Both the position numbers and the translations under genes were made by a program. From NCBI RefSeq assembly GCF_002897295.1, contig NZ_BEXF01000002.1:124001-188000 (forward strand): DNA of 64,000 nt, given 5' to 3'. The number at the start of each line of letters is the position of its first letter. Position 1 is the first letter of the stretch. Source of the DNA: Brevibacillus reuszeri. Its GTDB lineage: Bacteria; Bacillota; Bacilli; Brevibacillales; Brevibacillaceae. The notes under the pieces were generated by a model. The model was not told where the DNA came from, made no database searches, and was given only the letters and a program-made list of their open reading frames with translations. Shown here piece after piece: positions 25,672 to 34,230 of the stretch.

Positions 25672-25825
25672 TGTAGTCGTTTCTCCTTTCCTTTGGTGCT
25701 TATTTGACTAAGAAAAGCATGTGGGTAGCCTCAGAATCATATGGCTATGAACTTTTGATCCCCCGCAACCATTACCTGGAAAATGGCGTCTATTGTCTAT
25801 ATAAAGAAAGCGAGTGTGACATCGT

Positions 25826-26329
25826 TTGAACCTTTTTTCATCTGAAGCTCGAGTATGGTATAGGAAAAAAAGAAATGTCGTCCGGATGGGTATTATGCTG
25901 GGGTGGCTGATCGGTACGATAGCTATTTTCTCGAAATATTCTTTGGATGAACGCAGCATCCTCTGGATGGGGCTCAGCGGATACTGCGGCGTGTTGCTTT
26001 TTTTCAGTTACATTTTTGGTTACATGAGAACTAAATTTATAAAATCAAGGTTTACTTATTTTCTTTTAGTAGTCTTTGCTGTCATGCTCTTATATCTGCT
26101 CATCATGCTCGGTAAGGTCGTAGCAGATATCGCTACAGGTCCAGTCATCAAGGAAGTATTGATCGAGGAGAAATGGGACCCACGAAGGGGTGGCGATCAG
26201 GTCAAGACAAGCGACGGCGATCATTATGAGATTGCAGGAAACCATGTAGTCATTGAGGCGGGGCGCAAATACGTCATTACCGTATTTGAACACAGCAGAC
26301 TTATCGTAAACTCCAGAGAGATAAGATAG
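25826..26329 (+). CDS. Hypothetical membrane protein
   Basis: About 167 residues with three predicted membrane helices (about 21-37, 46-66 and 79-99) and a soluble C-terminal domain of about 65 residues rich in charged and beta-type sequence (GDHYEIAGNHVVIEAG). I recognise no family. The start is uncertain: the TTG at 25826 lacks a clear ribosome site, and an ATG at 25886 just before the first helix is an alternative. It stands alone between the divergent fhs and convergent glcD-like genes. Confidence 0.6.
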   Translation: MNLFSSEARVWYRKKRNVVRMGIMLGWLIGTIAIFSKYSLDERSILWMGLSGYCGVLLFFSYIFGYMRTKFIKSRFTYFLLVVFAVMLLYLLIMLGKVVADIATGPVIKEVLIEEKWDPRRGGDQVKTSDGDHYEIAGNHVVIEAGRKYVITVFEHSRLIVNSREIR

Positions 26330-26363
26330 GGGCATGTGCTGGGCAAGCTCTGCATCGTGGCTT

Positions 26364-26404
26364 CAAAAAAAACCTGCACCCTGTTTAAATACAGAATGCA
26401 GGTC
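26364..26404 (-). terminator. Terminator of the sigma-54 catabolic operon
   Basis: Minus strand: ACCTGCA pairs with TGCAGGT around a CTGT/ACAG inner stem, followed by eight T residues, five bases after the glcD-like stop. Confidence 0.85.
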
Positions 26405-26408
26405 ACAG

Positions 26409-27773
26409 CTACGCTCCAAAAATCTTTCCCGGATTCAGTATGCCTGTCGGGTCCAGTACATTTTTAAAGGATTGCATCACGTCTAGCGCTTCGCCATGCT
26501 CGATGCGTTGGTATTTTGCCTTTCCTACACCGACTCCGTGCTCACCGGTGCATGTCCCTCCACGGCTGAGCGCGTATTCTACCAGGTGTGCATTCAGTTT
26601 TTCTGCACGAGCTACTTCATCAGAATCATCCAAATCAATCATCAAAATAACATGGTAGTTACCGTCTCCGACATGGCCGAGGATGGCCCCATCTAATCCC
26701 GAACGGTCAATGGCTTGCCGCGCATCGACGACTGCTCCAGCCAGCTCGGAAAAAGGCAGACACACATCGGTCACCATCATCTTTTTACCAGGTGATTTGT
26801 GCAGGAATGCGTAGGCCATGTTGTGCCGCACATCCCAGAGCTGGGCACGAGCCTTGGAATCTGTCTCAAACAAAAACTCCTGGCATCCGTGCTCTTTTGC
26901 GATGTTTTGGGCAAATTCGATATCGTGAGTCAAGCTTTGCTCACTGCCGTGAAACTCGATAAACAGTGTTGGGGTTTCCGGGTAGCTCGTTTCCTTGTAA
27001 ATATTAACCTGACGAATGGAACGCTCATCGATCAGCTCAATCCTGGCCACCTGTATGCCAGCGGATAATATATCGACAACCGTATCGACTGCATCCTGAA
27101 CGGAAGGAAAGCAAGCCCGGGCTGCCGTTGTCGCTTCGGGAATTCCGTACACACGCAATGTCAATTCTGTAAAGACACCGAGCGTCCCCTCCGAGCCTAC
27201 GAACAAGCCTGTCAAATGATAGCCAGATGATGATTTCGCAGTCATGCTCCCTGTGTGAATGATTCGACCATCAGCGAGTACGACCTCCAGATCACGTACC
27301 TGATCACGCATGACGCCGTAGCGGACCGAAGTAGTTCCACTTGCATTCGTCGCTGCCATTCCGCCAAGTGTCGCATCCGCACCCGGATCTACGGAAAAGA
27401 ACAGTCCATGCTTTTTCAGCTCTTTGTTCAGCTGAGTGCGCGTGACTCCTGGCTGGACCCGAACGAGAAAATCTTGCGGGCGAACCTCCAGCACTTGATT
27501 CATCTGGGAAAAGTCCATGCTGATGCCGCCCTCATAAGGAATTGCATGGCCCTCCAGACTCGTACCAAGACCAAACGGGGTAACTGCAATGTGGCGGGCA
27601 TGGGCCAGCTTCATAATTTGGCTAACCTCTTCAGCCGTTTGCGGAAAGACGACGACATCCGGCAGTCTTGGCGTGTGGTACGATTCATCATGACTGTGGT
27701 GCTCCAAAACGGTTTGATTTGTCGTAACCCGTTCTTCTCCAAGCAATTCGACCAACGCTTGCATGTATTCCAC
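26409..27773 (-). CDS. FAD-linked 2-hydroxyacid oxidase/dehydrogenase, GlcD type
   Basis: 454 residues of the vanillyl-alcohol-oxidase/GlcD family. The FAD-binding half includes VTPFGLGTSLEGHAIP and GVTRTQLNKEL...GADATLGGMAATNASGT. The C-terminal half has GHVGDGNYHVI and GTCTGEHGVGVGK. It would oxidise a D-2-hydroxyacid such as glycolate or D-lactate to the 2-oxoacid. The GTG at 27773 follows GGAGGGG. Last gene of a seven-gene operon with a TRAP transporter, so the imported compound or a product of it is a likely substrate. GlcE and GlcF partners are absent, so it may act alone as D-lactate-dehydrogenase-like enzymes do. Confidence 0.88.
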   Translation of the reverse strand: MEYMQALVELLGEERVTTNQTVLEHHSHDESYHTPRLPDVVVFPQTAEEVSQIMKLAHARHIAVTPFGLGTSLEGHAIPYEGGISMDFSQMNQVLEVRPQDFLVRVQPGVTRTQLNKELKKHGLFFSVDPGADATLGGMAATNASGTTSVRYGVMRDQVRDLEVVLADGRIIHTGSMTAKSSSGYHLTGLFVGSEGTLGVFTELTLRVYGIPEATTAARACFPSVQDAVDTVVDILSAGIQVARIELIDERSIRQVNIYKETSYPETPTLFIEFHGSEQSLTHDIEFAQNIAKEHGCQEFLFETDSKARAQLWDVRHNMAYAFLHKSPGKKMMVTDVCLPFSELAGAVVDARQAIDRSGLDGAILGHVGDGNYHVILMIDLDDSDEVARAEKLNAHLVEYALSRGGTCTGEHGVGVGKAKYQRIEHGEALDVMQSFKNVLDPTGILNPGKIFGA

Positions 27774-27789
27774 TTTATCTTCCCCTCCG

Positions 27790-29064
27790 TTATTTGCTCA
27801 GGTTCACCAGGAACAAGCTGATTTCAGGAATGTAGGTGATGAGCAGCAAATCAATGACCATAATAATGAGGAACGGTATAACTGCCTTTTCAATTTCTGT
27901 ATTGGACAGCTTAGCAATTTTTCCTGCCACCAAAAGATTAATTCCAACAGGAGGCGTCAGCATACCGATAGCAGAGTTAACGACCATGATCACCCCGAAC
28001 AATACAGGATCAATGCCCAAGGTTGTAATGATCGGAAGCAAGATTGGTGTCATGAGGATAATGGTTACTGCCGTTTCCATGAATGTTCCCAAAATTAGCA
28101 GCAACACATTGATGATCAGAAGAGTAATAATCGTACTATCGGTAATCCCCAGCATGAATTGGGCAATTTCCTGAGGAATATTTTCCCTAGTCATAAGAAA
28201 TCCGAATGCGTTGGCTGTAGCGATGATCAGCATGATAACAGCTGTCATAGTACCTGCGCCTGTAAAAATTTCTCCAAGATCCTTCCATTTAATTTCACGG
28301 TAAACAAATAAGCCTATGATCAATGCATAGACCACTGCTACGACTGCCGCTTCAGTAGCGGTAAAAATTCCTCCGTATATTCCGCCAAGAATAATAACCG
28401 GCATGAGAATTGCCAAAATTGCGTCTTTAAAAGACTTCCAAATCTCAGCTGGGGAATGCTTTTCTCCACCACCCCAACCCTTTTTCTTACTAACCCAAAA
28501 AGAATAAGCAACAAGCGAGATCGCGACGAGAATACCCGGGCCGATTCCAGCAATAAACAAATCATTAATGGAGGTACTCGCTGCTACTCCATACAAAACC
28601 ATCGGCACACTCGGGGGAATCATGACACCGATTGTTCCACCCGCCGCATGTAATGCAGAAGAAAATCGCACATCATATCCCTTTTTTACCATGTGCGGAA
28701 TTAAGATACCACCCACAGCCGCAGTCGTTGCTGCTGACGAACCAGAAATAGCAGCAAAAAATGTACAACCCATAACGGCTACAATCGCCAAGCCTCCTGG
28801 CAAATTCCCGACAATCGTATTTGCGAAGCGAATTAGTCTGGCCGATATCCCTCCCGTTTCCATCAGCTTACCCGCGAGCAGGAAAAAAGGGATCGCCATT
28901 AGCGGGAACGAATCGGTCCCGTTGAACATTTTTTGGATAACGACCAACAGCGGGATATTCCCCTCTACCATAAAAGCAACGACTACAGAAAGACCCAGCG
29001 CCACGGCAATCGGCACATTGATGATCAGGAGAACCACAAGCGTCAAAAATAAAATCGTACCCAC
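27790..29064 (-). CDS. dctM: TRAP transporter large permease (DctM)
   Basis: 424 residues, about twelve membrane helices. Typical features include NVPIAVALGLS, PLMAIPFFLLAGKLMETGGIS, the GSSAATTAAVG segment and the C-terminal GMLTPPVGINLLVA. It forms the sodium-driven channel for a carboxylate. The GTG at 29064 has AAGGAGTGA. Next to its small permease and binding protein, so the transporter is complete. Confidence 0.93.
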   Translation of the reverse strand: MGTILFLTLVVLLIINVPIAVALGLSVVVAFMVEGNIPLLVVIQKMFNGTDSFPLMAIPFFLLAGKLMETGGISARLIRFANTIVGNLPGGLAIVAVMGCTFFAAISGSSAATTAAVGGILIPHMVKKGYDVRFSSALHAAGGTIGVMIPPSVPMVLYGVAASTSINDLFIAGIGPGILVAISLVAYSFWVSKKKGWGGGEKHSPAEIWKSFKDAILAILMPVIILGGIYGGIFTATEAAVVAVVYALIIGLFVYREIKWKDLGEIFTGAGTMTAVIMLIIATANAFGFLMTRENIPQEIAQFMLGITDSTIITLLIINVLLLILGTFMETAVTIILMTPILLPIITTLGIDPVLFGVIMVVNSAIGMLTPPVGINLLVAGKIAKLSNTEIEKAVIPFLIIMVIDLLLITYIPEISLFLVNLSK

Positions 29065-29071
29065 GATCGAT

Positions 29072-29539
29072 TCACTCCTTCCCTGTGATGTCTTTCCACG
29101 TTACATGGAGAGCGTTCATGATGAGCAGAACACCGCTGATCGGGATCACCATGTAGACATACCCCATGGGAACGAGCAGAGTGGGCGATAACTGTGTCAT
29201 GCTTCTAGTAGCTAAGCTATATCCCTGTTGAACCATCACAACAAAAAAGAAAATGCTAAGCACCGCCGCTACAGAAAGAACTACTTTGTTCATGAACGGA
29301 GACAAATGCTTTTGTATATATTCCGTTCCAATATGCGCTTTGATCGCCATCGCATATGCCGAGCCTAAAAAAGTGATCCAAATCAGCAAATACCGAGCGA
29401 GCTCTTCCGTCCAGGCAAGCGGCATGTCCAAGAAAAAGCGGAACAGAACTTGAAGGAAAACGGCAACAACCATTATGGCTAACAAAGCAATAACGATAAG
29501 GCGAGTGATGCTGTTTATCTTGGAAATAATGTTGCCCAC
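29072..29539 (-). CDS. dctQ: TRAP transporter small permease (DctQ)
   Basis: 155 residues with four membrane helices and the family motif DMPLAWTEELARYLLIW...GSAYAMAIKAHIGTE. It joins DctM in the membrane complex. GTG start with AAAGGAG. The stop is seven bases before dctM. Confidence 0.92.
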   Translation of the reverse strand: MGNIISKINSITRLIVIALLAIMVVAVFLQVLFRFFLDMPLAWTEELARYLLIWITFLGSAYAMAIKAHIGTEYIQKHLSPFMNKVVLSVAAVLSIFFFVVMVQQGYSLATRSMTQLSPTLLVPMGYVYMVIPISGVLLIMNALHVTWKDITGKE

Positions 29540-29602
29540 ACGACTTCTCCTTTCGTCGGGGAAAGGGGGGAGAAAAGCACGCAGCTCTTCTCCCTTCTCC
29601 TT

Positions 29603-30670
29603 TTATTTTGTATTCATGATTTCATCAACCAGCTCTTTGCCGAATTGACCGGAAAACTTGTCATATACAGGCTTCATCGCATCGCGGAAAGCTTGCTTGT
29701 CTACATCCTCCGTAATGACTACGCCTTTACCCTTGATGTTGGTAATCGCTTCCTCTTCCATTTTGATCATCAGCTCGCGCTCGTATTGACCTGCTTTCTT
29801 TGCTTCTTCGGCGATGAGCTGCTGTACATCAGCAGGCAGCTTGTCCCATACTGGCTTGCTGAACAAGATCATGGCAGCCGAGTATACGTGACCAGTCAAA
29901 GCCATATGTGTTTGCTTCGATTCGTACAGCTTGTAGGTTTGTGCTACGATTGCAGGGTTTTCCTGCGCATCTACAACACCTTGCTGCAGGGCGGTCAGAG
30001 CTTCTGTCCAAGCCATCGGAGTCGGTTTTGCTCCCAATGCTTCAAAGGCAGCGAGGTGAATCGGGTTTTCCTGCGTGCGGATTTTCATTCCTGCCACATC
30101 TTCTGGCTTTTTAATATCCTTGGAACCGTTTGTGATGTGACGGAAACCGTTTTCAGCCCAAGCCAGACCAATCAGGTTCGCGCTTTCCATGTCTTTGAGC
30201 ATGTCCTGACCTACTTTTCCATCCAGAACCTTGTATGCTTGCTCACGGCTTTCAAACAAGAACGGCAAGTCCAGCACCCCAAGCTTTTGATAGAAGTTGG
30301 TCACTGGCGCTGTCGAAGTAATCGACATATCTGCCGTCCCAAACGTAAGTGCTTCTGTCAGCTCACGCTCAGCTCCAAGCTGGCTGAGTGGATATACCTC
30401 GATTTTGACTTTGCCGTTAGAACGCTTGTCCACATCCTCCGCCATCTTCTTCAAAGCCAAATGATACGGATGATCCTCTGTCAAGGAATGTCCTGCTTTC
30501 AGCACATAAGATTGCCCGTCATTCTTTGGAGCTTCTGAGCTAGCAGCAGGCTGTCCACCTGTCTGACCGGAAGGCTGGGCGGACTGGCCGCCGCCCCCTC
30601 CACATGCTGTAAGTAGTAAAGAAGCCGACATGATACCGGAAAGTAACAAACTCCATTTTTTTCGCAACAT
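29603..30670 (-). CDS. dctP: TRAP transporter solute-binding lipoprotein (DctP)
   Basis: 355 residues. The lipobox LLTAC sits after a signal peptide, then a Gly/Ser/Gln-rich linker tethers the domain outside the membrane. The binding domain has AGHSLTEDHPYHLALKKMAE, the conserved Arg of KIRTQENPIH (the carboxylate-clamping residue in this family) and PMAWTEALTALQQGVVDAQENP. The DctP class takes up C4-dicarboxylates, sugar acids and similar. The exact ligand cannot be read. Confidence 0.93.
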   Translation of the reverse strand: MLRKKWSLLLSGIMSASLLLTACGGGGGQSAQPSGQTGGQPAASSEAPKNDGQSYVLKAGHSLTEDHPYHLALKKMAEDVDKRSNGKVKIEVYPLSQLGAERELTEALTFGTADMSITSTAPVTNFYQKLGVLDLPFLFESREQAYKVLDGKVGQDMLKDMESANLIGLAWAENGFRHITNGSKDIKKPEDVAGMKIRTQENPIHLAAFEALGAKPTPMAWTEALTALQQGVVDAQENPAIVAQTYKLYESKQTHMALTGHVYSAAMILFSKPVWDKLPADVQQLIAEEAKKAGQYERELMIKMEEEAITNIKGKGVVITEDVDKQAFRDAMKPVYDKFSGQFGKELVDEIMNTK

Positions 30671-30752
30671 CTCGATGGTCCCCCTGATTTCATTTCTTTA
30701 TTTTAGTTCATTTCTAAATTCATTTAATAATATGAAAATTTAACACATTTGA

Positions 30753-31523
30753 CTAGATCCCTCTTCCACCATCCACGTTCATCACTTCTCCAGTGACGAT
30801 TTTGGACAGGTCGGAAGCCAAGTACAGCGCAGCTTGAGCAATATCCTCCGGCTGAATGAGCATACCCATTGGAACGCTGCTGATGAAAATGTCCTTCTTG
30901 CCAGCTTCTACCTGATCTTCATCTCCGTTGATAAATTTGCCCAGCATCGGTGTTTCGGCTGGCCCAGGGTTAATCACATTCACCCGAATTTGATTGGGAG
31001 CCAGCTCGATAGCGAGTGCCTTGCTCAGCATGATCGCCGCGCCCTTGGATGCGCAATAGGCGTTCAGACCAGGTCTAGCGCGAATTCCCGCAATTGAAGC
31101 GATATTGATGATGCTTCCTTTGCTCGCTGCCTTCATATGCGGAACCACATGCCGCGCTGTCAAATAGATCGATTTCGTGTTCACAGACATGATCTTATCC
31201 CACTGTTCCAGAGACAGCTCCTCAATCGGCGTAAAAGCTTGAGGAACACCCGCGCAATTCACCAGCACGTCAATTGAACCAAACGCAGTGATAGTCTCCT
31301 GAATCATAGCTGCAACACTTTGATCATCGGCTACGTCGGTTTGGACAGCATGCCCCTTGCCTTCTGGAAGCTCCTGCGCTACTTGCTGGGCCGCTGCCTT
31401 GTTCAGGTCAGCCAAAACGACCTGTGCCCCTTGGTCTGCGAACAGCTTGGCGATGGCTTTCCCCATGCCTGACGCTGCTCCTGTTACAATCGCTGTTTTC
31501 CCCTGCAATAGTTGTCCGTTCAT
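30753..31523 (-). CDS. SDR-family oxidoreductase in the TRAP operon
   Basis: 256 residues. TGAASGMG (14-21), Asp39 after the second strand (NAD preference), NCAG at 89-92 in place of NNAG, and Tyr156-x3-Lys160 are visible. It would interconvert a hydroxyl and a carbonyl group of the imported compound. The ATG overlaps the stop of the aldehyde dehydrogenase gene by four bases (ATGA), so the two are coupled. The gap of 82 bases to dctP is the largest in the operon. Confidence 0.9.
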   Translation of the reverse strand: MNGQLLQGKTAIVTGAASGMGKAIAKLFADQGAQVVLADLNKAAAQQVAQELPEGKGHAVQTDVADDQSVAAMIQETITAFGSIDVLVNCAGVPQAFTPIEELSLEQWDKIMSVNTKSIYLTARHVVPHMKAASKGSIINIASIAGIRARPGLNAYCASKGAAIMLSKALAIELAPNQIRVNVINPGPAETPMLGKFINGDEDQVEAGKKDIFISSVPMGMLIQPEDIAQAALYLASDLSKIVTGEVMNVDGGRGI

Positions 31524-32944
31524 AGATTAATGACCACCATCCTTTCTTCTGTCATCTCCTCGACAGCATAGCGCGGTCCTTCCTTGCCAAGTCCACTGTT
31601 TTTGACTCCGCCATACGGCATGACATCGTTGCGATACGTGGATACATCATTGATCACAACGCCGCCATATTCGAGAGTACGTGCTGCCTTCATAGCGATA
31701 TTTAAATCTCGCGTAAAAATGCCCGCCTGCAAACCGTACTCAGAATCATTCGCTTGGGCAAACGCTTCGTCCAGGTCGCTATAGGGGATGATGGTTACCA
31801 CCGGTGCAAAAACCTCCCGGCACACGACCTTCATTTCCGGCGTTGTATTAACCAGCACAGCAGGATAGAACAAAGCTCCCTCACGTTTTACAGGCAGCAG
31901 CGATTTAGCCCCCTGGCTGATCGCTTCCTGTACCCATTCCTCGGTGCGGATCGCTTCTTTTTCACTGATCATCGGGCCAACATCTGTATCCGGGTCTTCC
32001 GGATTGCCGACCTTCAGCTGATTGACATGTGAAATGTACAAGTCAGAAAACTCCTGCATGACTGCCTCATGGACGTAAATACGCTGTACAGCAATACAAG
32101 CCTGCCCTGCATTGTGAAAGCTGCGTGCTGCCGTCTGACGGGCTGCCAGCTCCAAATCCGCGTCCAGATGAACGATATTGGGAGAATTGTTCCCCAGCTC
32201 CAGTGCTACAGGACGCATGCCGCTGCGTTCTTTGATATGGCGTCCTACCTCACCTGACCCGGTAAACGTATACATGGCGATTCGCTCTTCATCCAAAAGC
32301 CATTCGCCTACCTGGCTGCCCGCTCCCGTAACGATATTGATATAACCCTTTGGCAAGCCTGCTGCTTCCAACACCTCAAGCAGGAGAAAGGTCGCAATCG
32401 GAGTTACCGTCGCGGGTTTGACTACCAATGTATTGCCCGCCGCAATAGCAGGAGCAATTTTGTGCGTGCTGAGCAAAAGTGGATAGTTAAACGGCGTGAT
32501 CGCTCCAATTACTCCTTTTGGCACGCGAATGGTGAAGCCCAGACGATTTTCGGAGCCCTCTGTTGATTGCAGTGGGACCATTTCACCGTGTATCTTTTTC
32601 GCTTCCTCTGCCGACAAAAGCAAGGTATTGATTGTCCGATCAAGCTCATTCATCGCATCCTTGCGTGTTTTTCCCACCTCACGAATGAGGGATCGCTCCA
32701 TCTCGTCTCTGCGTTCCTCCATTAACTGTGATGCTTTCAACAAAATTTTATAGCGCTGAAACGGCGTCAATGTGTCCTGCTTAAAGGTTTTCTGCGCTGC
32801 ATCTACTGCTTCTGTCACATGATGCTGCTCCGCACGGGCGATGTATGCGATACATTCTCCACTATATTTGTGGAAAACAGGAATGGAGCTCTCCGTTTTT
32901 ACCCATTCTCCACCGATGTACAAATCATACGATTTCGCTTCCAT
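31520..32944 (-). CDS. NAD(P)-dependent aldehyde dehydrogenase, lactaldehyde/phosphonoacetaldehyde DH-like
   Basis: 474 residues from the ATG at 32944, which follows GGAGGAAGAGGAGA; the in-frame ATG six codons earlier lies inside that site. Glu249 (LELGNNSP) and the catalytic Cys283 (NAGQACIAVQR) are present. The C-terminal YGGVKNSGLGKEGPRYAVEEM is typical of the branch that includes lactaldehyde, succinate-semialdehyde and phosphonoacetaldehyde dehydrogenases. In this operon it probably oxidises a hydroxy- or oxo-aldehyde to the acid. Confidence 0.9.
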   Translation of the reverse strand: MEAKSYDLYIGGEWVKTESSIPVFHKYSGECIAYIARAEQHHVTEAVDAAQKTFKQDTLTPFQRYKILLKASQLMEERRDEMERSLIREVGKTRKDAMNELDRTINTLLLSAEEAKKIHGEMVPLQSTEGSENRLGFTIRVPKGVIGAITPFNYPLLLSTHKIAPAIAAGNTLVVKPATVTPIATFLLLEVLEAAGLPKGYINIVTGAGSQVGEWLLDEERIAMYTFTGSGEVGRHIKERSGMRPVALELGNNSPNIVHLDADLELAARQTAARSFHNAGQACIAVQRIYVHEAVMQEFSDLYISHVNQLKVGNPEDPDTDVGPMISEKEAIRTEEWVQEAISQGAKSLLPVKREGALFYPAVLVNTTPEMKVVCREVFAPVVTIIPYSDLDEAFAQANDSEYGLQAGIFTRDLNIAMKAARTLEYGGVVINDVSTYRNDVMPYGGVKNSGLGKEGPRYAVEEMTEERMVVINL

Positions 32945-32964
32945 TCTCCTCTTCCTCCTCATTT

Positions 32965-34041
32965 TTATTTCGCCTGGGCATAAATGTGGCGAACAAGCTC
33001 GTCTCCCAGTTCCTTGGTCGATGCCTTGCCTCCCAGGTCAGGGGTCAATATTTTGCCATCTACTAAAACCTGTTCGATCGCATTCATAATTACCGCACTG
33101 ATTTCAGGCAAATCGAGGTGATCCATCATCATCGCCAGGCTCCATACCTGCGCAATTGGGTTGGCAATGCCTTTCCCTGCAATGTCTGGTGCGGACCCGT
33201 GAATCGGCTCAAACATGGATGGAAATTTTCGTTCCGGATTGATGTTTGCAGATGGTGCGAGACCCAGCCCCCCGACAATCGCGGCACCCAGATCTGTCAA
33301 AATGTCTCCAAATAAATTACTAGCGACGACCACGTCAAATGTCTCTGGACGCGTAATAAAATAGGCGGCGAGGGCGTCGATATGGTAGAGATTCGTTTCT
33401 ACCGCAGGATGCTCGCGAGAAATTTCCTTGACGATTTCGTCCCAGAACGGCATGGAGTGGTTAATTCCATTCGATTTTGTCGCAGCCGTCAGCCTCTTTC
33501 TCGGCCGCTTTTCAGCTAGAGAGTAAGCATATTTGAGGATGCGCTCCGTTCCGTAACGAGTAAAAACGTTGTTCTGTACAGCCATTTCGTACGGTGTTCC
33601 TTGGTGCATACGCCCGCCCATATTGGAATATTCGCCTTCTGTATTTTCCCTGACTACCACGAAGTCGAGATCAGCATGCTCCTTGTAGCGCAGCGGACTT
33701 TCTAATCCCCGGAGCAGCTTTACAGGGCGCAGATTCACATATTGCTGAAATGCTCGGCGAATAGGCAAGATTAATTCCCATACCGAAACATGATCGGGTA
33801 CTTCAGGTGCACCCACTGCACCAAGCAGGATCAAATCGTAATCCTTTAATGTATCCAATCCATTTTCCGGCATCATTCTGCCGTGTATGAGGTAATATTT
33901 ACAGTTCCAGTCCATCACATCATTGGCGAAACGAATTCCCCCATGGCTTTCTTCGAGTGCTTTTAATACTTTCAGTCCCTCGTCCATCACCTCGGGACCG
34001 ATTCCATCTCCGGGAATCACGGCGATCGAGTAATGAAGCAA
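32965..34041 (-). CDS. Tartrate/D-malate dehydrogenase-type decarboxylating dehydrogenase
   Basis: 358 residues of the isopropylmalate/isocitrate dehydrogenase family, in the tartrate/D-malate (TtuC/DmlA/YcsA) branch: [49 protein letters not shown], the metal-binding [13 protein letters not shown] and [14 protein letters not shown]. It oxidises and may decarboxylate D-malate or tartrate with NAD+. I place the start at the TTG at 34041, a few bases after GGGGGGAG; an upstream reading to 34209 would pass through the sigma-54 promoter and is not credible. First gene of the operon. Confidence 0.88.
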   Translation of the reverse strand: MLHYSIAVIPGDGIGPEVMDEGLKVLKALEESHGGIRFANDVMDWNCKYYLIHGRMMPENGLDTLKDYDLILLGAVGAPEVPDHVSVWELILPIRRAFQQYVNLRPVKLLRGLESPLRYKEHADLDFVVVRENTEGEYSNMGGRMHQGTPYEMAVQNNVFTRYGTERILKYAYSLAEKRPRKRLTAATKSNGINHSMPFWDEIVKEISREHPAVETNLYHIDALAAYFITRPETFDVVVASNLFGDILTDLGAAIVGGLGLAPSANINPERKFPSMFEPIHGSAPDIAGKGIANPIAQVWSLAMMMDHLDLPEISAVIMNAIEQVLVDGKILTPDLGGKASTKELGDELVRHIYAQAK

Positions 34042-34092
34042 TCGACTCCCCCCTAAATAATCTAAATTATTTGACCATTCACCAGCTAACTC

Positions 34093-34110
34093 TTGCACAT
34101 TTGATGCCAA
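34093..34110 (-). promoter_or_regulatory. Sigma-54 promoter of the TRAP/hydroxyacid operon
   Basis: Minus strand TTGGCATC-AAAT-GTGCA: GG and GC separated by exactly ten bases (GG at 34108-34107, GC at 34096-34095), against consensus TTGGCACG-N4-TTGCA. The start site would fall near 34083, giving a short leader to the TTG at 34041. Confidence 0.8.
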
Positions 34111-34200
34111 GTCAGAGGAAAAAGGGCAAATCGATGAAACGCTTTCATAGCAGGCAAATAAAACAACGTCATTCGACATTGTTCCGCACAAAGCAACGAA

Positions 34201-34225
34201 GTGCTGCAACGAAACGTTGCAACAC
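34201..34225. promoter_or_regulatory. Upstream activator site (inverted repeat) for the sigma-54 promoter
   Basis: GTGCTGCAACG-AAA-CGTTGCAACAC, arms matching in 10 of 11 places, about 93-117 bases upstream of the -24 element: the right place for a sigma-54 activator. Between it and the promoter a 13-base palindrome TGAAACGCTTTCA (34135-34147) resembles a cre box one base short, hinting at carbon repression. Confidence 0.6.
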
Positions 34226-34230
34226 TTTGC

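Noticed and set aside
34042..34209. N-terminal extension of the tartrate/D-malate-type dehydrogenase
   Set aside because: This stretch contains the sigma-54 promoter, and the family's N-terminus aligns with the TTG start at 34041.
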